Below are positions 14,709 to 21,990 of a stretch of 38,749 nucleotides of DNA, in pieces (position 1 is the stretch's first letter; the number at the start of each line of letters is the position of its first letter). Position numbers and translations under genes: made by a program. Location: positions 1 to 38,749 of the IMG/VR virus record IMGVR_UViG_3300046018_000035. One strand, given 5' to 3'. This DNA is from a virus. Below the pieces are notes generated by a model, which saw nothing but the letters and a program-made list of their open reading frames with translations, made no database searches and was not told the origin of the DNA.

Positions 14709-15703
14709 TATTCTTCCTCCTCTTCTTCATTCTCTTCATTAGCTTCTGCAAGCCTATCAAGTTCTTCATTGTCAAGCTCCCTTGGTACTGGACCTTCTTC
14801 AAAATATTCTAAAGGTGCTTCACGAGCAAAACGATAACGATTAATTCGCGGGTCAAGAGCATTATCTAGCCAGGAATGGGAAATACTCTCAGAACTTTTC
14901 ATTAATGCAAACTTAATATCAAGAACACCAAGTTCAAGTAGTTGCTCAAATTGTGGAATTTTCAAAAATTCTATTGTGTGTTCCTCAAATACATTAAATA
15001 GAATGTTCTGATATAGAGAATTGGTATTGAGACTACAAATCTCTTCTTTAATTTCGTTAAGAGTTTTAATGCGGGCATATCGGTAAATTGCCCCAATCAA
15101 ACGACACCATAGAAGGATAAGGGGGACATTCCCATGTCCATGCATATGTCGCCACTCAATTGTGCCTTGAGTAAACAAAGGAAGTAGATTAAGTCCTGTA
15201 TATTTTTGCCATCTCTTAAATCTCATAATGTCCTCAGGATTATTTAGAATAGAGTATGTCAAATTAGTTTGATGCCACGGAACACAAAAGATATTGTCTT
15301 TCCTGCCATTCCCTACAAACTCATACAATAGGCGCTCGAACACTTGGTATAGGATGATGATCGACTGTACTTGTTCAATCTCCAAATCTTGACAGTTGGT
15401 GTGCACATGAATGGAACACCGATCAGAATAGTTTTCCTTGGAAACATTTGCAAGCTTAAAGAATTTATCTAGACAGTATGCTAGAGTGCTATAAGGCATT
15501 GGGGCAGTGATGAATTCACGCCCATTATTACGAAGAGAACCATCCTCAGTAACAGTAATGCCCCAACTTTGCCAGTCCTGTGTACGTTCAATCTCAAGTT
15601 CTAGTCCATAAAATAATGCTGGATCAGGACATAGCAGCAATGGGGCTGATTTAAGAGACTTAATCCCTACAGGAGCCAAACCAAGAAGTTCTTTAATATT
15701 CAT
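14708..15703 (-). CDS. Amidoligase, glutamine-synthetase-like fold
   Basis: A 331-aa COOH-NH2 ligase of the putative amidoligase family. Motifs: GLELEIE (33-39, metal-binding Glu), EDGSL (53-57), EFITAP (63-68), SIHVHTN with His99 and His101, and IEWRHMHGHG (182-191). These enzymes are predicted to form peptide or isopeptide bonds. The C-terminus is a run of Glu residues. The ATG has GAGGTG upstream and overlaps the gene before it by 11 nt. It differs from the second ligase at 16.3 kb, so the cluster has two enzymes of this fold. Confidence 0.88.
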   Translation of the reverse strand: MNIKELLGLAPVGIKSLKSAPLLLCPDPALFYGLELEIERTQDWQSWGITVTEDGSLRNNGREFITAPMPYSTLAYCLDKFFKLANVSKENYSDRCSIHVHTNCQDLEIEQVQSIIILYQVFERLLYEFVGNGRKDNIFCVPWHQTNLTYSILNNPEDIMRFKRWQKYTGLNLLPLFTQGTIEWRHMHGHGNVPLILLWCRLIGAIYRYARIKTLNEIKEEICSLNTNSLYQNILFNVFEEHTIEFLKIPQFEQLLELGVLDIKFALMKSSESISHSWLDNALDPRINRYRFAREAPLEYFEEGPVPRELDNEELDRLAEANEENEEEEEE

Positions 15704-16265
15704 AAGTCACCTCGTATGAATCACCATCTCGACGAATAAAATCAGAAAGTTCTTGTCTAAGAAGAGGAGTAGTGAGTTTAATTTTATTTCCTTCTACAAC
15801 ACCAATCTGTTTATCATAGAAGAACACCTTAGATTCTGTCACCAAGAAAAGATGATGGAAATGTTTTCCAACAGTGGGCATTGGGGGACTGATAAAGACA
15901 TCATAAAGGATTTCTAAAGAAATATCCAGGTGTTGAAGACCATTATATGGATGATCTTTAGTACAGCTAGTATTAGATTTACTAATACCACGATTGTATT
16001 GCTTCACGGGAGTCCGTTGTAGAAGTACCCATCCTTCTCGTGTAAAGAACCAGCCACGAGTAATAGGAAGGAACTCAAACTCAACACCAACGTCCCAATA
16101 AACAAAGAAATTCTTACCTGCAATAGTGTCAAAATGTACCTTATCATCAACTTTAGAAATATAGCAAAGCGTTTTCTTTTTCTGAGCACCTAGCAAATAG
16201 CCATATGTTCGTTGATAGCGCTGGCGAAAATCATTCACACAGTCACTAGTGAGGGATTCAATCAT
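15693..16265 (-). CDS. Unknown protein inside the amidoligase cluster
   Basis: A 190-aa soluble protein, beta-rich and aromatic (NFFVYWDVGVEFEFLP, GWFFTREGWVLL). I see no catalytic motif. It lies between the two amidoligases with overlaps on both sides (TAATG and 11 nt), so it is made together with them. It may be a substrate-binding partner or itself the protein that is modified. Confidence 0.7.
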   Translation of the reverse strand: MIESLTSDCVNDFRQRYQRTYGYLLGAQKKKTLCYISKVDDKVHFDTIAGKNFFVYWDVGVEFEFLPITRGWFFTREGWVLLQRTPVKQYNRGISKSNTSCTKDHPYNGLQHLDISLEILYDVFISPPMPTVGKHFHHLFLVTESKVFFYDKQIGVVEGNKIKLTTPLLRQELSDFIRRDGDSYEVTYEY

Positions 16266-17053
16266 TACACCACCATAGGAATGTTAAATTTATTAATCAA
16301 TTCTTGTGCAACTTGTTTGTTATTACCATTAATTGCTTCGAGAATTTGGGTCTGTTCTTTGTCAACGTCAAGGGACATTGATTCCAATGCCAGTTGTGTA
16401 TTTTCCCAAATCCAGCGAGTCAACTTAGGAGTAAAAATCCAATAGTTACTCAGCACACGATATTCAAAACCATAAGGCTTAGGACGGAATGCACCAGCCT
16501 TCCCATAGAGTTGCTTACGAAGATCACCAGAATCCATCAATGTACTGGGCACACCAAGGAACAAGTCCATAAGCTTAACTGCTTTGGCCTTATCGGAGAT
16601 ATGATCGACCCCAACATGGACATGCCCCCCACAGCTACGCAAGGATGCATCAGACGCGGCCGGACGAGGATTAATAGAATTAGTCCAAGCATTAAAGTCG
16701 GGCTCACATCCGAACTCCTTAGCCATGGGATCAAGGAGTTGATCTTCCGGAAAGTAGGCCGCACTGAGAGTGCTAAAGGCCAGCCCTTTCTCTGCTACCA
16801 TACCACCAAGATGAGCCATAGCAAGGCCAATGTTCTTAACAAGAGCATCAGCACTCTTGCTGGCAGGAATGTTGTACTCCAACGCAACATTGTCTTCCTG
16901 GACAGCAAATCCCTTACCAATTGGAAGAGGAAGTGGGTCGTATTTCGATCCCCCAATCTTGCCAATGGAGGAAATCAAATTAGCAGAATTAAATGCATCA
17001 ACCAAAAAAATCTCTGGATCAGCACCAATAGACAGCTTCAGTTTCTTGCTCAT
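16265..17053 (-). CDS. phiEco32-type COOH-NH2 ligase
   Basis: A second glutamine-synthetase-fold amide ligase (262 aa), matching the phiEco32-like type: GADPEIF (10-16), QEDNVALEYNI (52-62), CGGHVHVGVDH (141-151, metal-binding His) and EYRVLSNYW (197-205). It joins a carboxyl to an amine using ATP. The start has AAGGA at good spacing, and the stop overlaps the next start. Its distinct motifs suggest a different substrate from the neighbouring amidoligase. Confidence 0.9.
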   Translation of the reverse strand: MSKKLKLSIGADPEIFLVDAFNSANLISSIGKIGGSKYDPLPLPIGKGFAVQEDNVALEYNIPASKSADALVKNIGLAMAHLGGMVAEKGLAFSTLSAAYFPEDQLLDPMAKEFGCEPDFNAWTNSINPRPAASDASLRSCGGHVHVGVDHISDKAKAVKLMDLFLGVPSTLMDSGDLRKQLYGKAGAFRPKPYGFEYRVLSNYWIFTPKLTRWIWENTQLALESMSLDVDKEQTQILEAINGNNKQVAQELINKFNIPMVV

Positions 17054-17062
17054 ACTATGTCC

Positions 17063-17311
17063 TTACGATTTACAGATGATAATGAAAGACGAGGGGGCGG
17101 CGCGCTCTTGATGAGCCTTAGTATAGAAATTTGGCCCCTGATAAACAATCTTATCAAATAAACTAACACTCTTAAGCCAGTCTTTCCAATCACTGGTGCG
17201 AGAAAGACTAATCGAGAAAATATGGTATTCATTTGGCCGAAGATGGTCTATAAAATATTGCTTGTTTCTTGGCGCATGATACCATTGTATTTCGTGTTGA
17301 TGAACTTTCAT
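17063..17311 (-). CDS. Unknown 82-aa protein
   Basis: A small aromatic, His-rich protein (MKVHQHEIQWYHAPRNKQYF and onward). It is not recognised. It sits 9 nt from the phiEco32-type ligase and the next gene, so it belongs to the same transcript. Confidence 0.6.
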   Translation of the reverse strand: MKVHQHEIQWYHAPRNKQYFIDHLRPNEYHIFSISLSRTSDWKDWLKSVSLFDKIVYQGPNFYTKAHQERAAPSSFIIICKS

Positions 17312-17320
17312 ACTGTACTC

Positions 17321-17650
17321 TCAATCCCAAAGATGGTTACGATTTCTATAGAAGTCATCTGAGAGCACATATCGAAAAGCAATTGTGTCTCTACCCATTT
17401 TAAAAATATCCACCTGTGTGTGGGGGAATTCTTTAATTTCTTCGCGCTTCGGATTTACTATAACCGTAACCCCAATTATATTATTAAGATTATTAAATTC
17501 TTCCATTGAGGTAACATACTGCGCTCCACAATTACCAGTAAAGTGGTAGTATGGATTATGCCTAAGTTCTCCAATGTAACTACCCCAACTAAAATTATGG
17601 GTTGGAGTCTTTTCCTTGGTAAACCCCACTTGAATATCTTTAATAGGCAT
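17321..17650 (-). CDS. Unknown 109-aa protein
   Basis: A soluble, beta-rich protein (WGSYIGELRHNPYYHF, IGVTVIVNPKREE). No known motif is seen. GGAG lies seven bases before the ATG, and the gene overlaps the C26 hydrolase by 11 nt, so the two are co-translated. Confidence 0.65.
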   Translation of the reverse strand: MPIKDIQVGFTKEKTPTHNFSWGSYIGELRHNPYYHFTGNCGAQYVTSMEEFNNLNNIIGVTVIVNPKREEIKEFPHTQVDIFKMGRDTIAFRYVLSDDFYRNRNHLWD

Positions 17651-18305
17651 TTACAGTCTCCAAATGTTTGCTCATAAACTCTTCAATATATTTAGTACTT
17701 GGAATGTCTCGCTCCAAATATTCTGGATGCCATTGAACAGCAAATCCATTAATTTCATTAAAGAAAATAAACTCGGGCTCCTGGTTATGATCGACCTGCT
17801 TATTCCCATCGATATAGATATTGCTACGCAATTCTTCAAGAGGAACTTCAGCAATTATCTCATGAACAACAGGTTCATTTGTAATTGGTGAACGAGGTAC
17901 CATCATCTGATGATGATAGCTGTTAACCAGCAAACACTTGCCATCGTAGGTATTTATCCAATGATCCCCGAGATGACCGTGAACGTGTTGCATGAGGTAA
18001 CCACCAGCAAACGCACATAAGATTTGAGCACCACGGCAAATACCCAGGATTGGTATTCCTAGAGTCTTCGCCTTAGTCATCATTGCCCACTCAATTCGAT
18101 CCCTACGACTGGGATAGAGAGAAGCACCAGATTGTAGGGATATGGGCCGATGATAAAGTTCAGGACTAATATCTTCCCCTCCCCACAACAAAAGAATATC
18201 CCCCTCCCTTAGATCCTCAGGTGAGTTTGTTGTAGCACAGCTATCAACGAATGAGAATTTATCAAATGGAAAATAATCATCAAAAATACAAGAGACTAGA
18301 CGCAT
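17640..18305 (-). CDS. Class I glutamine amidotransferase-like hydrolase (C26)
   Basis: A 221-aa gamma-glutamyl hydrolase or amidotransferase-like enzyme, closest in pattern to the PuuD/C26 group. LLWGGEDISPELYHR (39-53) and the SRRDRIEW segment precede the nucleophile elbow ILGICRGAQ (Cys90), and QWHPEYLERD carries the catalytic His193 and Glu195. Members cleave gamma-glutamyl amide bonds. At the upstream end of the amide-bond cluster it could hydrolyse the product or provide ammonia. Start ATG with AGGAAAATTT. Confidence 0.9.
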   Translation of the reverse strand: MRLVSCIFDDYFPFDKFSFVDSCATTNSPEDLREGDILLLWGGEDISPELYHRPISLQSGASLYPSRRDRIEWAMMTKAKTLGIPILGICRGAQILCAFAGGYLMQHVHGHLGDHWINTYDGKCLLVNSYHHQMMVPRSPITNEPVVHEIIAEVPLEELRSNIYIDGNKQVDHNQEPEFIFFNEINGFAVQWHPEYLERDIPSTKYIEEFMSKHLETVNAY

Positions 18306-18317
18306 AAATTTTCCTAA

Positions 18318-18638
18318 TTAAAACGGTAACAAACCACGAGAGCTAAATTCTGCCTTAGTGAGTGTAACCTTACCTATAGGTGGGCTAATATACACCTCTC
18401 CTGTAGCTGCAACTAGAACAGTGGCATTTGGAATATTGCAAGCAATGGTTTCTGCGCAATTACGTGCCTGTTCTAGGGAATCTGCAAAGAATATAGAATT
18501 CCTATCAGCAAAGTTGTGCTCTGGTTCCATTTGCCCAGGATCGGCCCAAGCAACGAAACTTTGACCAGTATTGGGATTGCGTTCTGCATAATCATGCAAT
18601 CCGTTTTGATTATAGACAACAACTACATAGGGTTTCAT
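18318..18638 (-). CDS. Unknown 106-aa protein
   Basis: A soluble protein with segments FVAWADPGQMEPEHNF and ATGEVYISPPIGKV. The last segment resembles one in the gene at 18,877 (GEVYIASPYG), so the two may share a small domain. GGAAG lies before the ATG. It is transcribed just ahead of the C26 hydrolase. Confidence 0.65.
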   Translation of the reverse strand: MKPYVVVVYNQNGLHDYAERNPNTGQSFVAWADPGQMEPEHNFADRNSIFFADSLEQARNCAETIACNIPNATVLVAATGEVYISPPIGKVTLTKAEFSSRGLLPF

Positions 18639-18845
18639 TTAAGTCTTCCAAGAAACCACGTCATAAATAGTTCGTTGAGTTTCAACAAGATTTCCGTCAA
18701 CTTTCACAACAGTGCTGGTACGGACATAGTTTCCTGGTGTAACACAATTCTCGTAGGCCATATGTTCTTTAGGATATTCTTGGGTAATCCCGTAGAGGCG
18801 GTTGCCAAACAAACTGGCGTCAGTAATTTTTACTGTGGGCTTCAT
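18639..18845 (-). CDS. Unknown 68-aa protein
   Basis: A small soluble protein (MKPTVKITDASLFGNRLYGI and onward) with AAAGGA seven bases before its ATG and abutting the next gene. No motif is recognised. Confidence 0.65.
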   Translation of the reverse strand: MKPTVKITDASLFGNRLYGITQEYPKEHMAYENCVTPGNYVRTSTVVKVDGNLVETQRTIYDVVSWKT

Positions 18846-18876
18846 TTAATTCCTTTAATAGCAGGGCAAGCCTGCG

Positions 18877-19191
18877 TTAATTTACAATCTTAGTGGTGAT
18901 GCCATATGGACTGGCTATATAAACTTCGCCATCATCCATGAGCACCTCGACGAAGTGGGGCTTATGATCGACCCATTTAACTTCATCATACAAAGAATAG
19001 ATTTTGGTGACTACTCCTGTACGTGATGTATTAATAATTCTAATTTTTGTCCCTACTTTCAAACGACAATTGGCATAGATGCGAGCAAAAAGCTTTTGTT
19101 TAAACTCGGGATCATCTGCCCGTAGCTTATCCTTAAGTTTGCGCTTTTCGTTGAGAGAGATATTCTTCGAGATGATTTTGTATACTAGCAA
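18877..19191 (-). CDS. Unknown basic 104-aa protein
   Basis: A basic N-terminal helix (KRKLKDKLRADDPEFKQKLF) is followed by a beta-rich domain with GTKIRIINTSRTGVVTKIYS, which resembles KOW/SH3-like small barrels, and DDGEVYIASPYG. The longest frame starts at 19,215, but AGGAGG lies six bases before a TTG at 19,191, which is my choice. It overlaps the upstream gene by about 60 nt in another frame. Confidence 0.6.
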   Translation of the reverse strand: MLVYKIISKNISLNEKRKLKDKLRADDPEFKQKLFARIYANCRLKVGTKIRIINTSRTGVVTKIYSLYDEVKWVDHKPHFVEVLMDDGEVYIASPYGITTKIVN

Positions 19192-19573
19192 TCTTAGCCT
19201 CCTCTTTCTCTGCATCTGTAATGGAGCGATAACGCTCGATACAATCCCATCTATCCCACAAATTACCCGAAATTATCCCTCCTAGTTGGATTAGTTGGTG
19301 TGTCTCAGGCTTTCCATCATAGGAATATTTAACAGAATTAATATCTCTTTTTATATCGACAATTATAGAAATTACATGGAGATTGCCCATCCCCCCATAA
19401 TTGTCATACGTAACCAACGAGCCAATTGGAAACTTACTTAGAAGATAGTCATCCAATTGCTGCTGTGTTGTTAGACGCGGCCTATTATTTGGACTAACCC
19501 AATGACTATAAGTACCGGGCGCAACATAAGGAATGACTACTTCCTTGTGTTTAATGATTTTAATTACTAGCAC
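19133..19573 (-). CDS. Unknown 146-aa protein
   Basis: A soluble protein with a beta-rich middle (FPIGSLVTYDNYGGMGNLHV) and a helical, charged C-terminus. The start is GTG with AAGGAG five bases upstream. No family is recognised. It is one of a row of small leftward genes with strong ribosome sites. Confidence 0.65.
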   Translation of the reverse strand: MLVIKIIKHKEVVIPYVAPGTYSHWVSPNNRPRLTTQQQLDDYLLSKFPIGSLVTYDNYGGMGNLHVISIIVDIKRDINSVKYSYDGKPETHQLIQLGGIISGNLWDRWDCIERYRSITDAEKEEAKIASIQNHLEEYLSQRKAQT

Positions 19574-19582
19574 CTATACTCC

Positions 19583-19912
19583 TTAAATAACGTACTTCAA
19601 CACATAAAGATAGTCGAACTCGCTGTATTTTTCTTCAGCGTATAGTCCACAACTATTTGCACATTGGGCCAATAGCGTAGGCAACTCCCTGGGATTGCAC
19701 GCCAATATCTCTGCGCGAGCCGCAAGCTCTCGCCCGATACGCTTAGTGAATTCATCAGCACTGGCACAAAACGACACACCCACTTGCACATTCCGAGGCA
19801 AAATAGATGGTTGAATGTATGCAGTGAACCCACGCGGCTTGCTGCGTCGCATATTTGTGTCGTGCTTGGTTACAGCACGGCTGAAATGAATGAAAAATGG
19901 CTTGAATTCCAC
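19583..19912 (-). CDS. Unknown 109-aa protein
   Basis: A soluble basic protein (RRSKPRGFTAYIQPSILP) with a helical, Ala/Glu-rich middle. The start is GTG with AAGGA upstream. Function unknown. Confidence 0.65.
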   Translation of the reverse strand: MEFKPFFIHFSRAVTKHDTNMRRSKPRGFTAYIQPSILPRNVQVGVSFCASADEFTKRIGRELAARAEILACNPRELPTLLAQCANSCGLYAEEKYSEFDYLYVLKYVI

Positions 19913-19922
19913 AATAATTTCC

Positions 19923-20123
19923 TTAATTCACAGTAACGAATTGTTCTGTGAGCTTTGGATTGATGCTTGCTGCAAGGGCTCGTGTGGTGGTATGATCGAC
20001 CTTTTCACCCATTGCCACATACACACCATTACGACCAGCCTTCAGCCGTGACCAGGAGGACCATTGCTTGCCAGCGAACACGTCGAAGGTGTTATATCCA
20101 GCACGCTTGACAAAGAATTCCAT
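19923..20123 (-). CDS. Unknown 66-aa protein
   Basis: A small basic protein (MEFFVKRAGYNTFDVFAGKQ and onward). The ATG at 20,123 overlaps the stop of the tiny membrane protein (TAATG) and has AGGAG seven bases upstream. An ATG six bases earlier is possible. Confidence 0.65.
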   Translation of the reverse strand: MEFFVKRAGYNTFDVFAGKQWSSWSRLKAGRNGVYVAMGEKVDHTTTRALAASINPKLTEQFVTVN

Positions 20124-20212
20124 TACCATTCTCCTTTAACAATTAAAGAAATTAACATGGCCAAAACAAAGACGAGAAATGGCCATGTGGCCAGGAAGAT
20201 TTCACTGGGCAT
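20123..20212 (-). CDS. Tiny single-pass membrane protein (29 aa)
   Basis: The frame MPSEIFLATWPFLVFVLAML plus nine residues is almost wholly a transmembrane helix with a short polar tail. It starts inside the end of the upstream gene (11-nt overlap) and its stop forms TAATG with the next start, so coupling supports it. GAG lies five bases before the ATG. It may alter the host membrane early in infection. Confidence 0.55.
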   Translation of the reverse strand: MPSEIFLATWPFLVFVLAMLISLIVKGEW

Positions 20213-20384
20213 ATAAACTCATCGGCTCATACTCCTCAACAACACAATGACGCAGGAAGACATCGGGATTGCGCTCGAAATAAGACAGAGCCTGCTTCAA
20301 CGCATCTTCTGCTGTCTCAGCATGGACAACATCGACGACATCGGAAAAGGGAAATTCACCCCGGATAATTTGAAAAGTTTTCAT
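20202..20384 (-). CDS. Unknown 60-aa protein
   Basis: A small acidic protein (MKTFQIIRGEFPFSDVVDVV and onward, with a HAETAEDALKQALSYF helix). The beta-alpha pattern with an AETAEDAL stretch is frequent in small bacterial and phage proteins of unknown function. The ATG overlaps the stop of the preceding gene (ATGA), and AAAGGA lies upstream. Confidence 0.7.
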   Translation of the reverse strand: MKTFQIIRGEFPFSDVVDVVHAETAEDALKQALSYFERNPDVFLRHCVVEEYEPMSLYAQ

Positions 20385-20593
20385 TTAATTAATTCCTTTT
20401 CCAAAAGACAAGCCATATCCAACAAGCGGTTGGACGTATGTACAAAGTGAGCTGTTGCTTGGTCGAAGGGTCCAAGTTCCCTTTTAATGTCGTCATCACC
20501 AATCGCTAAACTCAGAGCCTCGTTTAAAGAAAGATTTCCAAAACTCTTTCGGAGCATGGAGAGTTTCATTTCCTCCAGCTTGGTTAACATCAT
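20381..20593 (-). CDS. Unknown 70-aa helical protein
   Basis: A helical, Leu/Met/Glu-rich protein (MMLTKLEEMKLSMLRKSFGN and onward). AAAGGA is six bases before the double ATG at 20,593, which is preferred over an upstream GTG at 20,617. Function unknown. Confidence 0.65.
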   Translation of the reverse strand: MMLTKLEEMKLSMLRKSFGNLSLNEALSLAIGDDDIKRELGPFDQATAHFVHTSNRLLDMACLLEKELIK

Positions 20594-20601
20594 TAATTCC
20601 T

Positions 20602-20733
20602 TTAACGAAAGCGCCACGGACAGGCGTGGGAACTCTCACGCCCACAAAGAACACACCATTTCGAGGACGCACCAAGAGGCTGGCGTAACCAGCCCTGAGG
20701 ACGAGACTTAGTCGAGTCCGAGTAGTTCTTCAT
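20602..20733 (-). CDS. Small CxxC...HxC protein (43 aa), possible zinc knuckle
   Basis: A short frame in the gap between two larger genes: basic N-terminus (MKNYSDSTKSRPQGWLRQP) and then WCVLCGRESSHACPWR, i.e. Cys-x2-Cys-x6-His-x-Cys, a plausible zinc-binding knuckle. It starts 26 nt inside the end of the 107-aa gene and stops just before the next ribosome site. There is no strong Shine-Dalgarno, so coupling is assumed. Confidence 0.5.
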   Translation of the reverse strand: MKNYSDSTKSRPQGWLRQPLGASSKWCVLCGRESSHACPWRFR

Positions 20734-21031
20734 CGCTGAGAAAATCACGGGCAGGGCTGGTGAGCTTCAGATGAATGTCAACAAACACCTGTGCCATGTC
20801 ATCCACCAAGTCTGCATTAAAAGACTTAATGGCACTTGCCACCTGTTCAGGTTGGCGAGGGATTCTCGAATGCACCTGGGCAGGACGGTCAACAACAACA
20901 GCAAAGCCTGGACGTTGGGCATTGAGAATGGTGCGGCGGGCAGTCCACAAACCAATGCCCTTTTCAGGGTTGCATTGTACCTTAACGGCTGCATCCACAA
21001 ATGCAGCGGCCATAGAAGTTGCGCGGATCAT
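20708..21031 (-). CDS. Unknown 107-aa protein
   Basis: A soluble protein (MIRATSMAAAFVDAAVKVQC and onward) with TARRTILNAQRPGFAVVVDRP and an acidic helical C-terminus. AAGGAG lies before the ATG at 21,031; a longer frame upstream is a shadow. The sampled GC content (32 of 60 bases at 20,821-20,880) is above that of most leftward genes. Two hairpins precede it. Confidence 0.65.
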   Translation of the reverse strand: MIRATSMAAAFVDAAVKVQCNPEKGIGLWTARRTILNAQRPGFAVVVDRPAQVHSRIPRQPEQVASAIKSFNADLVDDMAQVFVDIHLKLTSPARDFLSDEELLGLD

Positions 21032-21045
21032 TTTGATTCTCCTTA

Positions 21046-21098
21046 AGCAAGCACATGCTTGCCCATTATATTCATTAATTAATAAATATAATGGGCAA
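21046..21098 (-). promoter_or_regulatory. Double hairpin in the leader of the 107-aa gene
   Basis: Two adjacent inverted repeats lie just upstream of the AAGGAG site. A 14-bp perfect repeat pairs 21,059-21,072 with 21,085-21,098, with an AT-rich loop. A shorter repeat, GCAAGC/GCTTGC, spans 21,046-21,061 and shares bases with the first. The two stems are partly exclusive. There is no T-run, so regulation of translation or RNA processing is more likely than termination. Confidence 0.6.
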
Positions 21099-21114
21099 AC
21101 GAATTGCCCTAAGT

Positions 21115-21258
21115 TCAACGACTGGCCCAATAGCCCCGCATGAGCAGTGCCTCACGTTTTGTCATGTACAGGTCACTCATACGCTGCCACCTATCACCAT
21201 TCAAGATGTAAACGCACCAAAAACACCCGTATTTCGCAACCTTGGTTTTGTAAACCAT
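21115..21258 (-). CDS. Unknown 47-aa protein
   Basis: A short gene (MVYKTKVAKYGCFWCVYILN and 27 more residues) with a perfect GGAG six bases before its ATG. It is basic and aromatic. It lies between the 213-aa gene and the double hairpin. Function unknown. Confidence 0.65.
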   Translation of the reverse strand: MVYKTKVAKYGCFWCVYILNGDRWQRMSDLYMTKREALLMRGYWASR

Positions 21259-21348
21259 CAAATTCTCCATTCTGCAGTCTAGAAGTTAGACGCATTACAA
21301 GAGAGACAATTAATTTTCATTAATTATCCCTCCAAAATGCCCCCGCTG

Positions 21349-21990
21349 TTATTCCTTGCTGGACAACAAGGCCACAACACGATCCTTCAGCACGAAACCA
21401 TCGGAGTCGGTTTCATCCGGGTTATTCGACTCCAAAAACTTGGCCAACTTTTCAGCGAAGGACTTGACCGGAGCACCGGCCTTGCTCTTGCTAAATTTCT
21501 TGGAGTATTCATACACCAGAGAAAAGGCCACATCGTCCAGCGTCAAACCCTTGCAGGTGTTGCGCTCTTGTACATAGGTGATAAGACCATTGATGGTCCC
21601 CCCATTGTTGAATGCACCAGCAATGGTGTTCAGTTGGCTGATGTAGACAGTTGCCGAACCTACCAGGACTCCAGCCATCTTCGAGTCTTCTTTGGCAATT
21701 GCTGGCGCACCGTCCTTTCCGATGACGGCCGTAACTTCGGCGTTGCGCCGCTTCATGTCCTTCAGGCTCTTCGCCATCAGGTCCAGGAAAGCGACCCGGC
21801 CATCCGTTGTCAGGCCGATGACACGGCGGGCATATCCCGCCCAGGGCCGCGATTCCCCGATGGTGTGGGCAATGACTTCGTTGACCAGCAGGCCGGCGGC
21901 CAGCATGGCATCCTTGCCGATGACCGACACTTGCGCCTTCGTTACCGGAGTGGCACCAGTGCGGGCAATAGTGGCATTTGCATGTTCCAT
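21349..21990 (-). CDS. Unknown 213-aa protein, first gene of the leftward block
   Basis: A soluble, helical protein (MEHANATIARTGATPVTKAQ and onward) with no motif I recognise. The ATG at 21,990 has AGGGGA six bases upstream; an in-frame ATG at 22,053 has none. It is much richer in G+C than its neighbours (41 of 60 bases at 21,841-21,900), hinting at a different origin. As the first gene from the control region it is a candidate early host-takeover or DNA-associated protein. The long open frame on its opposite strand is a GC-related shadow. Confidence 0.7.
   Translation of the reverse strand: MEHANATIARTGATPVTKAQVSVIGKDAMLAAGLLVNEVIAHTIGESRPWAGYARRVIGLTTDGRVAFLDLMAKSLKDMKRRNAEVTAVIGKDGAPAIAKEDSKMAGVLVGSATVYISQLNTIAGAFNNGGTINGLITYVQERNTCKGLTLDDVAFSLVYEYSKKFSKSKAGAPVKSFAEKLAKFLESNNPDETDSDGFVLKDRVVALLSSKE

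Larger units (their letters stand above)
5171..20000 (-). repeat. Oriented TGATCGWC motif through the leftward block
   Basis: TGATCGAC on the plus strand begins at 5,171, 10,170, 13,287, 15,358, 16,602, 17,788, 18,965 and 19,993, and the variant TGATCGTC at 11,875 and 14,429. All point the same way (GWCGATCA in the transcribed direction). From 10,170 on the intervals are about 0.9-1.7 kb. Most copies read Val-Asp-His, but others are in different frames (Gly-Arg-Ser, Gln-Ser-Ile). Confidence 0.5.

Noticed and set aside
16394-17161. 255-codon plus-strand frame
   Set aside because: Antisense shadow of the phiEco32-type ligase, whose motifs are clear. The sequence has no domain-like pattern.
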